Positions 35,180 to 45,634 of a stretch of DNA of 64,000 nt are shown here, piece by piece. The notes beneath the pieces were generated by a model, which had not been told where the DNA came from, made no database searches, and saw only the letters and a program-made list of their open reading frames with translations. The translations under genes and the position numbers were made by a program. Numbering within the stretch: position 1 is the first letter of the stretch; every line of letters begins with the position of its first letter. The stretch spans positions 4,030,001 to 4,094,000 of the forward strand of contig JAJUBI010000005.1 in assembly GCA_022419385.1 (NCBI GenBank). Direction: 5' to 3'. The DNA comes from Paraconiothyrium sp. Pb-2020 (lineage: Eukaryota; Ascomycota; Dothideomycetes; Pleosporales; Didymosphaeriaceae).

Positions 35180-35975
35180 GCCGCAGGTTGGGTGCGTGTT
35201 GAAAGTAGAAGGAGCGAAAGAGTGTGGAGTAGAAATACGGCGACGAAAATATCGAGGGAGAAAGGCAGCCAAAAAAGTTGAGTAATTGGCGAAAGCGGTG
35301 GCTTGTGGGTAAGGTAGAAAAGCTGGCCGTCAATGCCACGTGCAGTGACGAAGTGAAGACGATGGGAACTGTGAACAATAGACGCGTTAACTAGCGCGAG
35401 AATTTTGAGCGTCTCTCGAAATCCCGTTACGATGTTGTCAGTGGAGTACCGGACGATGGAGAATCAAAGCGACGGTAGCTTACTGCGTAATATCGTGCTT
35501 GTGGACCGCAATTGCTTCTCGAAAACTGGTCAACGCGCCTCTCGCGTCTTTAAAATGCGTTCTAGCGTACTGGAGAGAGAAACTGGGGGCAGCAGGAATA
35601 AAAAATTCGTGAATTCATCAGGGAAACACCAGAGTGTTGTTGTACCTTCTACTGGTTCTATACTAACATGGAAGGTATCAGCTCTACTACAGAAACAACA
35701 TACCACCAGCTATGAGCATCGACTGCTCAGATCCAGTTGCAAAACAAATCTCCATATAAGACATATACACCATCATGATAGGCAAACCTTGACGATCGCG
35801 CCTCGCAGCATAACGTGACATCGCTCGCTGGCTTCTTGTCGTGGAAAGCTTGCTGCATCTCTGTCGGCGTCAGTCTTCTCTTTTGGCTTGCCCACAGGGA
35901 CCAACGAAGCTACTAGTGGATCGATAGAGACCGGCAGGTCGCTCTTAAAGTCGTCTTCATCTTGGTATCATATTC
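35180..35975. other. Intergenic region between the mucin-like gene and the adenosine deaminase gene
   Basis: About 0.8 kb with no gene called. On the minus strand, 35,810-35,970 reads as a coding-like frame (DPLVASLVPVGKPKEKTD) just past the deaminase stop, so an alternative 3' splice form or an old extension of that gene is conceivable. Confidence 0.4.
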
Positions 35976-38281
35976 CTAATGAATGGGAACACCGAGCTTC
36001 TGGTATCGTTGCTTTACTCGGTCGTCTTCCAATGCCTGTACAGTGCCATCTCCGTGAAAAGAGAATAGGTCTCCGTATGTGTCATAAACCCAGTCACAGA
36101 ATTCCGTCCAAGCATCCTTGAAAAAACCCTCGGCTGTTGTCTTCTCCGTTTCCGTAAGACAGCTATATTCCAAGCTCCACAAAGCAAGCTGCTTCCAACT
36201 GTGTACTGATATTGTAGGCGAGCCGACCATGATCTGGTAGAACTCATGAGACATTGAATTACTGATGCACGCATTAGCACGCAAATTGGAAACGTTGAAA
36301 GTGCAGTAACGAACCTGAAAAGAGAAGGATTGTCGCTATTCACGCAGCACGGGATGCCCGCTGCAAGAAGTTCTGGGTATGGATGCTCCTTGATGTTCCT
36401 GCAAAGATGCAGAAGCTCGTTGGAGATCGGGCACAATTCGATACAAATGCCTTTGCTAGACTTTGTGCGCCTGAACTTTTCTACGAGATGCGGATGCTTC
36501 ATCAGTGCGAAGCCATGTCCGATACGTTTCGAGTTCAGTGCCACGGCATCATAAAGATTAGAGTTTTGCGGATCGCTCGAACCTCCCGTGTCGAGAAGCG
36601 TTTCGCCGGCATGAAACATGAAAGGGATCTCGATGCCCTTCTCCCTGCATTCCTTCTGAAGACGCGTCAATTGTTTGTGATAGAACCCGATATGATTGGG
36701 TCGATCTTCTGCGCCGACCAGATCAAAACCTTCATGCTGTCAGTTGGACACTCGGCAAACAATTCGCCCTTCATTGCTTACCACAGATGAGCTCCGGAAA
36801 TTGCACCTTCAACTCTATGCAGTCGTTGATTTCTCTTTCCATGATCTTCTCAGGAATAGAGCGCGGGGTGCAGTATATGATCTTCAGTCCGAATGGGAAC
36901 AAATGTTCCTTACCAGCCTTCTTGAGCTCCTCATGCTTCTTTGCCACAGCTTGTTGAATCAACTGCATCTGTTCTGCGTTTCTCACTTCGCGGCCTCCAT
37001 TGTTATCTTCAATGAACTTGTCTAAAAGCATAGGGCGAAGCTCAGCATACATGATCTTTTCATCGATCATCCGGTCAATCGCCGTCCCAATGTACCATTC
37101 GTATACCTTTTTGTAATTGAGCAGGCCCTTGAAGCACCGTGTAGCCTGGTTGAACCGAGCCCATACTCTGTAAACATGATCGTCAGTACTTCGATTCACA
37201 CTAAGTCATGAAACTCATCTCTCACGGAGGACAACGTACCCATTCACTGTTTGTGAGGGATCGTAAGCTTCTGTTTCGCTCAACACCATCTTCGATAATA
37301 TCCAGTTTTCCGCTGCGTCGAGTTTGACCTTTGCCTCACCAATACCATCATCGGCTCTATTCCTTTCTTCCCTCTTGTATTTCATGGCAAAGGGCTGTTT
37401 TTTGAATGTGTCACGGAATGTTTGCCACCTCATCCATACCTTGCCTGAGTATTCTGGATGTCTCCAGTTGTCCTTAACCGACCCATCAGCGCCCTTCACC
37501 TTTCCTTTGCCCTCATATTGTCCATCAAAGATATTTGAATCCCTTGTGGTCTCGGGTACGATTTTAAACACTATCTCAGTCTCGTGCAGGTCTTCTTCAG
37601 TGAGCAAAGGTCTGATGCTCCAGACGTACATATTCTCTCTCATAGTTCGAGCCTGCTCAAGCAGTCTCTCGGGGTTTAGTTCTGCGTTGAAATGCAGATG
37701 CAATAAAGCCCCTTTAGGGACCCTCTTTGCGATCTGAAACAGAATACTTTGTTGCTCGATTCGACTTTTGTTGGTGAGAAACTGACCGCCCATATCTAGC
37801 GTCCAGTCTGCGGGTATGTCTTCCGATGGCATGTTCCCGAAGACATATCTGCGCTCGAATTCTCGGATGAGGCGAATCATGTTTGCGACCAGCCACTGCT
37901 TGGGAGCGAGATCGAGCGTGCTTGCAGGGTAGTCCCAAGCATCCTTGATCTCCTTTTTGACAAGAGCATTACGTTTTTCTAGATAGTTATCCGGTTCGAT
38001 CTTGTCAGTACCCGGTAAAGCCATTGGTTTCTTGGATGGAGACGTCGGATTGAGCGAACTTCTTTTCCTCTTTTTCTCACTAGAGTCAGCAGAGGGTTCT
38101 CCTACGCTGTCTGGTCCTCGACTGGGAGCTTGTCTGTCACGTACAGATCTGTGGAGCATTAGCAGCCATTTCAGATCAGCAACATGGTCGTTGCTTACAA
38201 GGTAGGTAGGCACCTAGAAAACCACCCTTGAGGGGAGTTCTGAGACTCGCTCGACGACTTTGAATCGCTGTCAGCAGGCAT
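35976..38281 (-). CDS. Adenosine deaminase-like protein, ADGF/CECR1 family, 692 aa
   Basis: Five exons: 38281-38199, 38148-37240, 37167-36782, 36729-36315 and 36261-35976, giving 693 codons. Members hydrolyse adenosine to inosine and ammonia with a zinc ion. Visible active-site elements are the metal-binding HLHFN at about 176, HAGE near 500, the RIGHG motif, and NSDNPSLF near 592. The ADGF-type regions ELRPMLLDKF and GFDLVGAEDRP are also clear. Animal family members are secreted, but here the N-terminus MPADSDSKSSSE has no signal peptide and residues near 50 contain KKRKR, a nuclear-localisation-like patch. A cytoplasmic or nuclear protein is therefore likely, possibly acting in purine salvage. 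The start was chosen because a 50 bp intron (38198-38149) with a good branch site joins this short first exon to the main frame. Intron 3 uses an AAG acceptor. Confidence 0.9.
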
Positions 38282-39745
38282 GCCGATAGCTTGGTGCATT
38301 CGCCTCTATCAACGACTTCTCATACCGGTTACAAAGAATGTAGATTACCGACAGATAGGCAGAGCTGGTGATTGGAGGCACTCGTAATGGACGCCTCCGA
38401 ATATGAATGCTATACTGTAGCCTGGCTTTCGCTCCCGAACAAACCGGTGAAGTTTTAGTGGTACACTTATGAGTGGGGTCTGCAGTAATGCTAAAAGATC
38501 CACGATACTGGTAGTCCAAGGCTGTCCGCTGCAAGGCGTGATACTAGAAGTGGAAAGATGGTCCAGGGGAGGTGGACGAAAATGTTTTGTTATGCTCTTG
38601 CCACAGTCTTAGCCTATTGGAAATGTGATAGTCAGTACATGGTACACATGGCAGTCATAGTACAGATTCGAAGGATAGAGTCAGCGATGCTGCGCCCCGC
38701 GGCCCATAGTGTAGTGCAAAAGGCTGAATCACAGATTGGTGCCTAAAGAATGTGACGACGGGAAATGGGAAGGGTCGGTTAGAGTAGGGCGATGTGAATA
38801 CATGCCGCGACAGAGAGGTAGCGACAGGCGGTTGAGGCCTTTTTGTGGGCCGTGATAGCTTGTGCGCTTGATGGAGGTGCCCAAATATCTAGGCAGGGGG
38901 CATCGCGTGGCTCGAGATCAAGGGGAAACGTAACGGAGCGCGCACATACATCAGCGCATGGCCACTGGGCACACTAAACCCGTCCTCCTGTGACTGCGAC
39001 CACGATGGCGATGCGCGGGATCTGTCGCAAAGAATAGTCGGCGGTCGGTGCGGTTGTGAGTATATCACGAGGCTGGCGCGTGCGCCGTGGTGGAGGTTTG
39101 GGGCGTGGGGTAAGCAGCACGCGCGGAGGAAGCTGCGACGGCGCTCAAGCTTCCTTCCTGTCGCAGGTTCTGGGAAGGCGCAGTTGTTTCAACGACGATG
39201 CGGCAAGCGCTGGTGCAAGAAACATGTTCCAACATGGGCTCGCAACCTCCTCTCACTGCCGGTCACAGATTGAGGCTATGCCTGCGCCTCCTCCAGCCCC
39301 ATGCCGCTTTCCTGTAGCCTAGTCACAAGGGCTTCCCAATCGCCAGCAGAACCCGTCGCCGGCGCGGATGCCTCAGGCATGCATCACTGATTACTGGCCT
39401 GCTCCGGCGCTAGCACGCTGCTGTGTGAGGCTGAAATCGAGCAACAAGAGTCGAGCACTGACCGGTTCGCCTCCGGATCGTCGCCCCCAAACGTCTGTGT
39501 GAGGCCGTCGTCTTCTTTCCTTTTCGTGCTTCCCACCACTTTTTCCCAGCAGTCTGTCTCCAGTATTCCTACTTACGCGTCCTTCATCGTGGCCTCAGGC
39601 TCGCAGTTTCGTTATATACCCTCGTTTCGCTACGCTGTCCCCTTCAACGGCCTGCTTCGACCCATGTCTATTCCTCGTACCCGCCCGGAGCTTTGACTTC
39701 TCTCCGCAATCCATTTTCCCACAGCCACATCCTCCCATCACTACG
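38282..39745. other. Intergenic region between divergent genes
   Basis: This 1.5 kb contains the promoters of the adenosine deaminase gene (-) and the multi-pass membrane protein gene (+). The longest frames are under 90 codons and carry no motif. Confidence 0.5.
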
Positions 39746-41190
39746 ATGCTCTGGCTCCAATCTCAGAATGGAGAGCCCGTATTACAACAATTGCAGCTCG
39801 ACATCGTCGGTTTCCTCGCCATCTTGGGCGAGGGTTCCGTGCTCGCTAATGCTCAAGTCTCGACTCTCTCGAGATGGATCTTCCTTCCGCGCTTAATTCC
39901 GGCTCCTCAGGCTTTAATGAGGCCTACGAGGCCCACCGTACTCGAACCGGTCGCTGGTCATATCACCGGTATCTACTCAGGCAACCACAAAGATTCAATC
40001 AACCACATTGGTAACATTGTCTGGTAAGTGTTCCACACTTTAGTCTGCTTGTTGTATGGTCTATGATTCTTGTCGACCACGAAGAATGTCCTGCACTATC
40101 TGCTCACCCACAAAGAACGGCATTGGCAACGATAGCCCGGTTTGCTGAAGGCCATGTGAAGAGCGAACCAACGCTCTAAGCCTCGATATCTTGACACTAG
40201 TCTGTCCCTCATTGAGTCGACCCGGAGCTAATCGAATGCATGTACAGTGACGCCAACAACCTCCCTGCACACTCCGTACGTGTCGTCCGTATCAAGCGCA
40301 CCGGTGTCAGCGTTGTTAAATCTCGCACCATCGCCCCTCTTACCGGCGTCCTATTCCTCGGTTTCTTCCTCTCGTGTGTCCTCCTTGGACTTTCGATATG
40401 GCGCGAAGACGGCATGTCCTTGGTCGCTACATGCCTTCTATCATGCCTGTCCTCACTCATTGGTTACGGCAACAAGTGGGAACTCGAGCTCCCGAAGCGC
40501 GGATCGAAAAAGGGCATGGTTCCACCCGGTGACGTCGTCATAAGATATCCTAAAGGCAGCTTTCTGATCGTCCGTTGTCCAGAGGAAGTGGCAAGAGAAT
40601 TGTATTTTGCGCCAGAGAACATCCAGTATCTGTTGCAGCATGGGCCAGCGTATCGCCTTCTTAGCCTGGTGGGCACTATTATGCTCATGGGCGGCGTCAT
40701 CTGTCTTGCCAACGCCCAGATCGAAGCTCAAATAGCGTGGGCGGCGTCCTACATGCTATTGGGTTCCTCATACTGGATTGTCGCTGCTTTGCCGGCAAAA
40801 TTGCACTGGGATTACTCATGCTACACCGTCACTAACGAAAGCCTGTCGGACTCGAACATGTCAGCCAAAGGCTACCCTTCAGCAAGTCAAACGTTTACCC
40901 AGGCTCTTTGGAAAGCAATTGTCGTATCTAAACAAATAGGCTGTGTGCGGCTGAGTAACGCTTGCCCTGATACGCGTGCCTGGAGTAAGTGGTTGGAGCA
41001 GGCACAGGAGCAAGCTAGGACCGTGCGACTAGCAGAGAGTAAAACGGAAGAAAAAGTGACGACTTGGGAAATCCCAGATTGGAACGCACAGCAGGCTCTG
41101 ATCGCCCTCTTGAACGAACAAGCTGCGGACGACACAGCGAGCATCAAGAATGCCGAAGAAGTCGTGGTACACAGCACCGAAGATGTTTGA
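39746..41190 (+). CDS. Uncharacterised multi-pass membrane protein, 406 aa
   Basis: Two exons, 39746-40023 and 40248-41190, joined by a 224 bp intron with a TG/T split codon, giving 407 codons. I recognise no named family. At least four membrane helices are visible: GVLFLGFFLSCVLLGLSIW, LVATCLLSCLSSLIGYG, LLSLVGTIMLMGGVICLA and WAASYMLLGSSYWIVAALPA. A soluble stretch with VIRYPKGSFLIVRCPEEVA lies between the second and third. The N-terminal exon (WLQSQNGEPVLQQLQL, then GHITGIYSGNHKDSINHIGN) and the acidic C-terminus without helices are probably cytoplasmic. Proteins of this form are widespread and unannotated in filamentous ascomycetes, as far as I recall. No function is proposed. The start is the first ATG in the open first exon. 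Confidence 0.8.
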
Positions 41191-41564
41191 ATTTGCAATC
41201 TATTCGAATTTATAAGGGCGCCGGATTTGTTTTCCCAACACGACACCAAATATACGACTCACGACCTAACGATTTCACGACATTTGGATATCAATCGCAT
41301 CGCACACCTGAGCGTTCAGCATCTTGAAATAAAACACTAGCATATAGCGTAGCATTACCTCGGGCCTCATTATCATATCCTTGATCTAGTATGATGTCTT
41401 CGCTCCTGCATCTTCTTTACATGCGTTATGTTCCGACTTTGTCGAAGTCCTTGGAGCGCAAGCTTCTTCACCGCAGAGCCAATTACGCCCAGACCAGCCG
41501 ATGCAATGAATGACCACCTCTTGACTCATGCTCCACACATCTTCTGTATGTAAAGCCCAGCTCT
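41191..41564. other. Convergent 3' intergenic spacer
   Basis: A 374 bp spacer between the multi-pass membrane protein gene (+) and RRP46 (-). No gene is seen. Confidence 0.5.
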
Positions 41565-42431
41565 TCATTTCGTTGACTTCCACCGCTGCTCGTGTCCCAC
41601 CTTCGTCCGTACGACACTCCTCAGCCAGTCGTCTAGGTTCTGTCCTTGCCTACCGTCTACTTCCATGCCCTCGCCCAGACCGACGCCACCGTCTTCCTTG
41701 CAACACACCTCTTGAGCAGCCTCAGCAGCCTCGTCCCACTCCTCGTAGCTGAATCTGCCGTCGCTTTCATTCAGCAGCAACTTGCTCTCCCCAGAGAAGG
41801 CGAAAACATGCGCAGAACGTATGGGCTTTGCGCGTAATAGCTCTTGTGCAGTCGGCGAAAGTAGCTGCGTGGAGGCTGTGGCAGTGTTCGCAGAAGGTAG
41901 AGCGATGAGTACGGCGGTGAGGGTTGTGGATAGGGGTATCGAGGCACTGAGGAGGGCGAGGAGTGAGGTGTGGAGGAGATGTGGGAGGAGAGTTAGACTC
42001 TGCATTGCGTCAGCGTTACTCTTTCGTTGAACCAGCACACTTGGAGGACATAACGTACAGGGCTGACACCAGTCGAACTCTCTTCCTCTGGCAAAGTTCG
42101 CACTTGGAGGGTAATCTGTACGAGCGTCCGTGGTATACTCCGCGTCAAGATGATGCTTCGCAGTGTGTTGTGTAGTAATGTCTCCAAATGTCGCTCTTTC
42201 GGACCTTGCCTCACAATTAGCGACGCATCTACCAAATGTCTGTGTATACATACTTCCGACGCCCACCGCTGGCCTCACGTTAACTTCGACCGTCGCTTCC
42301 TCAGGCATCTCATCGCGCCGCAGCACTTCGATAGGACCATTAACGGCGCCAATGATGCAGTATCCGTTGTGCGTGTACGTCGCCGATCCGTCTGCGCGGT
42401 GCAGATGCGATAATATAGCTTCGGGCGCCAT
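41565..42431 (-). CDS. RRP46: Exosome core subunit Rrp46 (RNase PH-like), 252 aa
   Basis: Three exons: 42431-42254, 42204-42059 and 41999-41565, giving 253 codons. Rrp46 is one of the six RNase PH-fold ring subunits of the eukaryotic exosome, which processes and degrades RNA 3'-to-5' in nucleus and cytoplasm; the ring itself is catalytically inert. The N-terminus reads SHLHRADGSATYTHNGYCII, then GPIEVLRRDE and EVNVRPAVGVG, matching the LxRADGSA, GPxEVxxRxE and RPxxGVG stretches of the family. KERHLETLLHNTLRSII follows in exon 2 and ALLSASIPL in exon 3. The C-terminal 80 residues (EEWDEAAEAAQEVC onward) are a fungal extension. Intron 1 ends in AAG. It is divergent from PEX4 with 253 bp between the start codons. 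Confidence 0.88.
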   Translation of the reverse strand: MAPEAILSHLHRADGSATYTHNGYCIIGAVNGPIEVLRRDEMPEEATVEVNVRPAVGVGSMYTQTFGRCVANCEARSERATFGDITTQHTAKHHLDAEYTTDARTDYPPSANFARGREFDWCQPCTLCPPSVLVQRKSNADAMQSLTLLPHLLHTSLLALLSASIPLSTTLTAVLIALPSANTATASTQLLSPTAQELLRAKPIRSAHVFAFSGESKLLLNESDGRFSYEEWDEAAEAAQEVCCKEDGGVGLGEGMEVDGRQGQNLDDWLRSVVRTKVGHEQRWKSTK

Positions 42432-42684
42432 TTCCAGAGGTATGTTGTTTGCGCTTTGCGATCACTCGGAGATGTCGCTCGCTAGCTTTCGAAAGTTTGG
42501 ACAGGGATCAGTGACGGAGATGGTGGGGTCTGAGCGCGGTGCACGACGCGGCGCAAGCGTGGGACCGAGGCTGGGGTCGGTCATCGCTGCCGGTGAGCCT
42601 CTGGGTCTGACCTTCAGTGCGGCTGCGCGCTGCATCGCAACATTCATTGCAACGACCTGAAGATAGTTCGTGCGAGAGGATAAC

Positions 42685-43282
42685 ATGGCGAGCTCTTCGC
42701 GCGTCCAGTCGCCCACCAAACGGTTGCTCACGGAGCTCCAAAGCTACCAGTCCGACCCCAATGACGCGCTGCTGGAGCTGGGTCCCATAGACGACGATGA
42801 ACTGATGCATTGGAGGGCAGTCATGAAGGGCGTGCCGGGCACCGCATATGAAGGTAAGTCATACCTCTCCCATTCCGACATCCCCAATCCGTCTCCCCTC
42901 GCTTTTCGCAACACGCATTTATACTTGGAGTCGCCAAAATAACAACATCCCAGGCGGCCGCTGGGCCCTCGACATCCACATCTCGACCACATACCCTCTC
43001 GCGCCTCCTTCAATCCGCTTCATCACACCTATCTGCCACCCCAACGTCGACTTCAAGACCGGGGAGATCTGCCTCGACCTGCTTAAGACGTCGTGGACGC
43101 CCGCTTACACCATCACGACGACCATGACGAGCATACAACAGCTGTTGACGAGCGCGGAGCCGGATAGTCCATTGAACGTGGATATTGCGCAGTTGTTGAG
43201 GCAGGAAGATTATGTGGGTGCGGAAGCGCTGATTAGATATTATACCGAGACGGAGAGATGGGAGGGCGATAGGAGGAGGTAG
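42685..43282 (+). CDS. PEX4: Peroxin-4, peroxisomal ubiquitin-conjugating enzyme E2, 165 aa
   Basis: Two exons, 42685-42853 and 42954-43282, giving 166 codons. Pex4 is the E2 anchored to peroxisomes by Pex22. It mono-ubiquitinates the import receptor Pex5 so that the receptor can be recycled. The UBC fold is complete: N-terminal helix KRLLTELQSYQ, GGRWALDIHISTTYPLAPP, the HPN tripeptide at 85-87, and active-site Cys96 in GEICLDLL. The segment KTSWTPAYTI following the active site is characteristic of Pex4 among fungal E2s. The start is the ATG directly before the helix. The 100 bp intron splits a glycine codon. Confidence 0.92.
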
Positions 43283-44000
43283 TTGCTGGTAGAGCAGATT
43301 GAGAACGGATGAAGATTTGTCTATTTCTGAAATGAGGAGGGATTATGTTTTGAACATGAAAGGACGCGGTTCAGGTGTGCATAGCGGTAGCATTGTTGTA
43401 TGCGCTTCAGCGGTGGGGAGGACGACGTACAAATGGGCGATACGATATCCTAAATTCGACGACTTTTTCTCAGGCGATGTGAGGAATGTGAAGTTATGGA
43501 TACTTTCCAAGGTTGCGTGGACTAATCCCGTTCGACACCTCTACCTACCCACCCTGGTTTATTGGCTAACGCGCGCGCAAATCAAGGTCATTCGGAAATA
43601 ACCATCGTTTGTGGCGATTAGGAAGGACTGCAATGCAGGAAATCTTCCTTCGGAAGATCAATGTGCGTACCAATAATGGTAGGTCACGAACCTGGAGCAT
43701 CTACTCCGACTTTGTCCGATCCGGATTCTTTTCGAGCAGGTGCTGACACTCGAAGCCCCGCCTCTTCGGAGAGTGCGACTTGCAATGAGAAAGAGTCACT
43801 CACGTTTGAAATTACGTATCCCAATCCTGCTATGCTCTCGGATAAGTATTCGCGTCTTTTCCGTGGTGACGGAAAAGCATCATCTACTAGCTTAGCGGTT
43901 TAGTGTAAGGACAGTGTCTAGCATAAGAGCTGCCTCATTCCATCGGCAAGTCTAGATACCCAGCTGACATCTGTTCTTTTCGATTTATAGCCTTGTCAAC
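43283..44000. other. Intergenic region between PEX4 and the HAD hydrolase gene
   Basis: About 0.7 kb. Two small frames (100 codons at 43299-43601 and 80 codons at 43661-43903, both +) have no motif and are not called as genes. Confidence 0.5.
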
Positions 44001-44696
44001 ATGACGGACTCACGTGCATCCTTCAAGCCCAAAGCCATCATCTTCGACCTCCTCACCGGTCTCCTTGACTCTTGGACCATCTGGGACGTCTCCACGCCCA
44101 CCGGCACTTCCGCCGAAGGTCTCAAATGGCGCAAGCAATATCTAGACGTCACCTACGGCAGCACCGTCTACGGACCTGGCAGCACCTACGAAGAGCTCGT
44201 CTCCCGCGCAGCCGCAGAATCCGGACTACCACCATCATCTCCCGAGGCTCTCCTCAAGAACTGGAAGGATCTAAAGGCGTGGCCGGAAGTAGGGCAAGTG
44301 TTGCGGGAGCTGAGGAAGAAAGGTTATTTGCTCGGGATTGTGACTAATTGTTCGAGGGAGTTGGGACATGCTGCTGTGAGGAGTGCGGAAAGGGCTGCTG
44401 AGGAGGCTGAAGGGGAAGCGGAGGGAAGTTGGAAGTTTGACGCTGCGGTGACTGCGGAGGAAACGGGGTGGTATAAACCTGCGCTGGAGGCTTACCATGG
44501 GATTCTACCGCTACTAGGGGATGTGCAGCCCGAAGAAGTGCTCTTTGTAGCCGGTAGCGCAGGAGATGTTGTGGGGGCGTCGAAGGCCGGCTTCAGGGTT
44601 GTGTGGAATAACCATGTAGGACTGGAGAGGAAGGGAGATGTGCTGCCATTGAGGGAAGGGAAGAATCTGGACGAGGCGTTGCGAGAGTTCTTGTAA
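44001..44696 (+). CDS. HAD-superfamily hydrolase (2-haloacid dehalogenase-like), 231 aa
   Basis: A single-exon gene. The N-terminus KAIIFDLLTGLLDSW contains HAD motif I with the nucleophile Asp at residue 15. Motif II is in LGIVTNCS, the motif III Lys is in GWYKP, and motif IV lies in VLFVAGSAGDVVGASKAG. A cap of about 70 residues sits between motifs I and II, as in the L-2-haloacid dehalogenase subclass. Such enzymes act on small phosphorylated or halogenated substrates; the substrate here is unknown. The glycine-threonine usual after the nucleophile (DxxGT) is replaced by DLLTG. Complete and in normal codon usage, ending at 44696. Confidence 0.88.
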   Translation: MTDSRASFKPKAIIFDLLTGLLDSWTIWDVSTPTGTSAEGLKWRKQYLDVTYGSTVYGPGSTYEELVSRAAAESGLPPSSPEALLKNWKDLKAWPEVGQVLRELRKKGYLLGIVTNCSRELGHAAVRSAERAAEEAEGEAEGSWKFDAAVTAEETGWYKPALEAYHGILPLLGDVQPEEVLFVAGSAGDVVGASKAGFRVVWNNHVGLERKGDVLPLREGKNLDEALREFL

Positions 44697-44867
44697 TTCC
44701 GAATTACAGATACACTCGGTACTTAGAAGTAGTCATTCTTTCGTTATAAACAAGCTGAAACCACATGTTTAGTCATTTGTAGGAGAGAGATACTTGAAAC
44801 ACAAAAAGATTGAAACACAAAAAGAACAGAATGAAGTCTGCCATTGGAAGACTAAACTTGGAACAGA

Positions 44868-44939
44868 TGGACGGGTAGGGGATCGAACCCTAGACCTCCC
44901 GCATGCAAAGCGGGCGCTCTACCACTGAGCTACACGCCC
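44868..44939 (-). tRNA. tRNA-Ala (anticodon UGC), no intron
   Basis: A 72 nt cloverleaf on the minus strand: acceptor GGGCGTG pairing with CCCGTCC, D arm GCTC...GAGC, anticodon stem CCCGC/GCGGG around loop TTTGCAT (anticodon TGC), variable loop AGGTC, T arm TAGGG/CCCTA with loop TTCGATC, and discriminator A. A G3:U70 wobble, the main identity element of alanine tRNA, is present. One T-C mismatch occurs at acceptor pair 6. An oligo-T run about 45 nt downstream may be the Pol III terminator. Confidence 0.96.
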
Positions 44940-45634
44940 GTCAATGAGCCATCAACTTATGTAATCTGATCTACTTTAATAATATATATACAGAGTTTTT
45001 GTTTGGGCATTCTCATTATCGCTTCTCACCCTTAGATTTTGCAAGCAATTATCTACTGTGTAGCTTTTCTCCTAGAAAGTGGATCTCCTACTAAAATAAC
45101 TGCATTTGCGCGATTGGTAATAAATTACCACTAGCTGGTGCATCTATCATGCGGCCACGATTGGAACCACGAAAATCGAGGAACTGCGAAACCTAAAAGC
45201 GACAACGATAAACATGGGCACGGGCGGGTACTCGAAAGGAAGGAAACAGGGTGGGAAGGGGGTGGTAGCAGACTATACTTTATAAGGCTTGTGGGCTTGC
45301 TCTCCCTTCCCTTCTCATCGATTTTTTTTCTTCGCTCATCTCTCCACCTTAGTCTCATCACTACTTATAGCCTTTTGCGCTGCAACTTTTTCACTCTACA
45401 CAGCCGAAAGTTTTTTAATAAGGTAGTACGCGTTGCGCGACCGTGGCTTTCAGTGTATAACATGCCATACGTGGAGAAGCACAGGATATAGAGTCCGTCG
45501 GACTCAAACGCAATAGGCACTAACCCAGTCTCCTCCGCTAATTCCTACTACACTGAATGCCTGTGAAGAACATTGCAACATACGCAACTGTGATAAGAGT
45601 TTTAAGCCTCGAAGGCTATGATTCTCGATTTTAT
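44940..45634. other. Intergenic region, left edge of the accessory stretch
   Basis: About 0.7 kb, AT-rich near the tRNA gene. No gene is seen. Confidence 0.5.
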
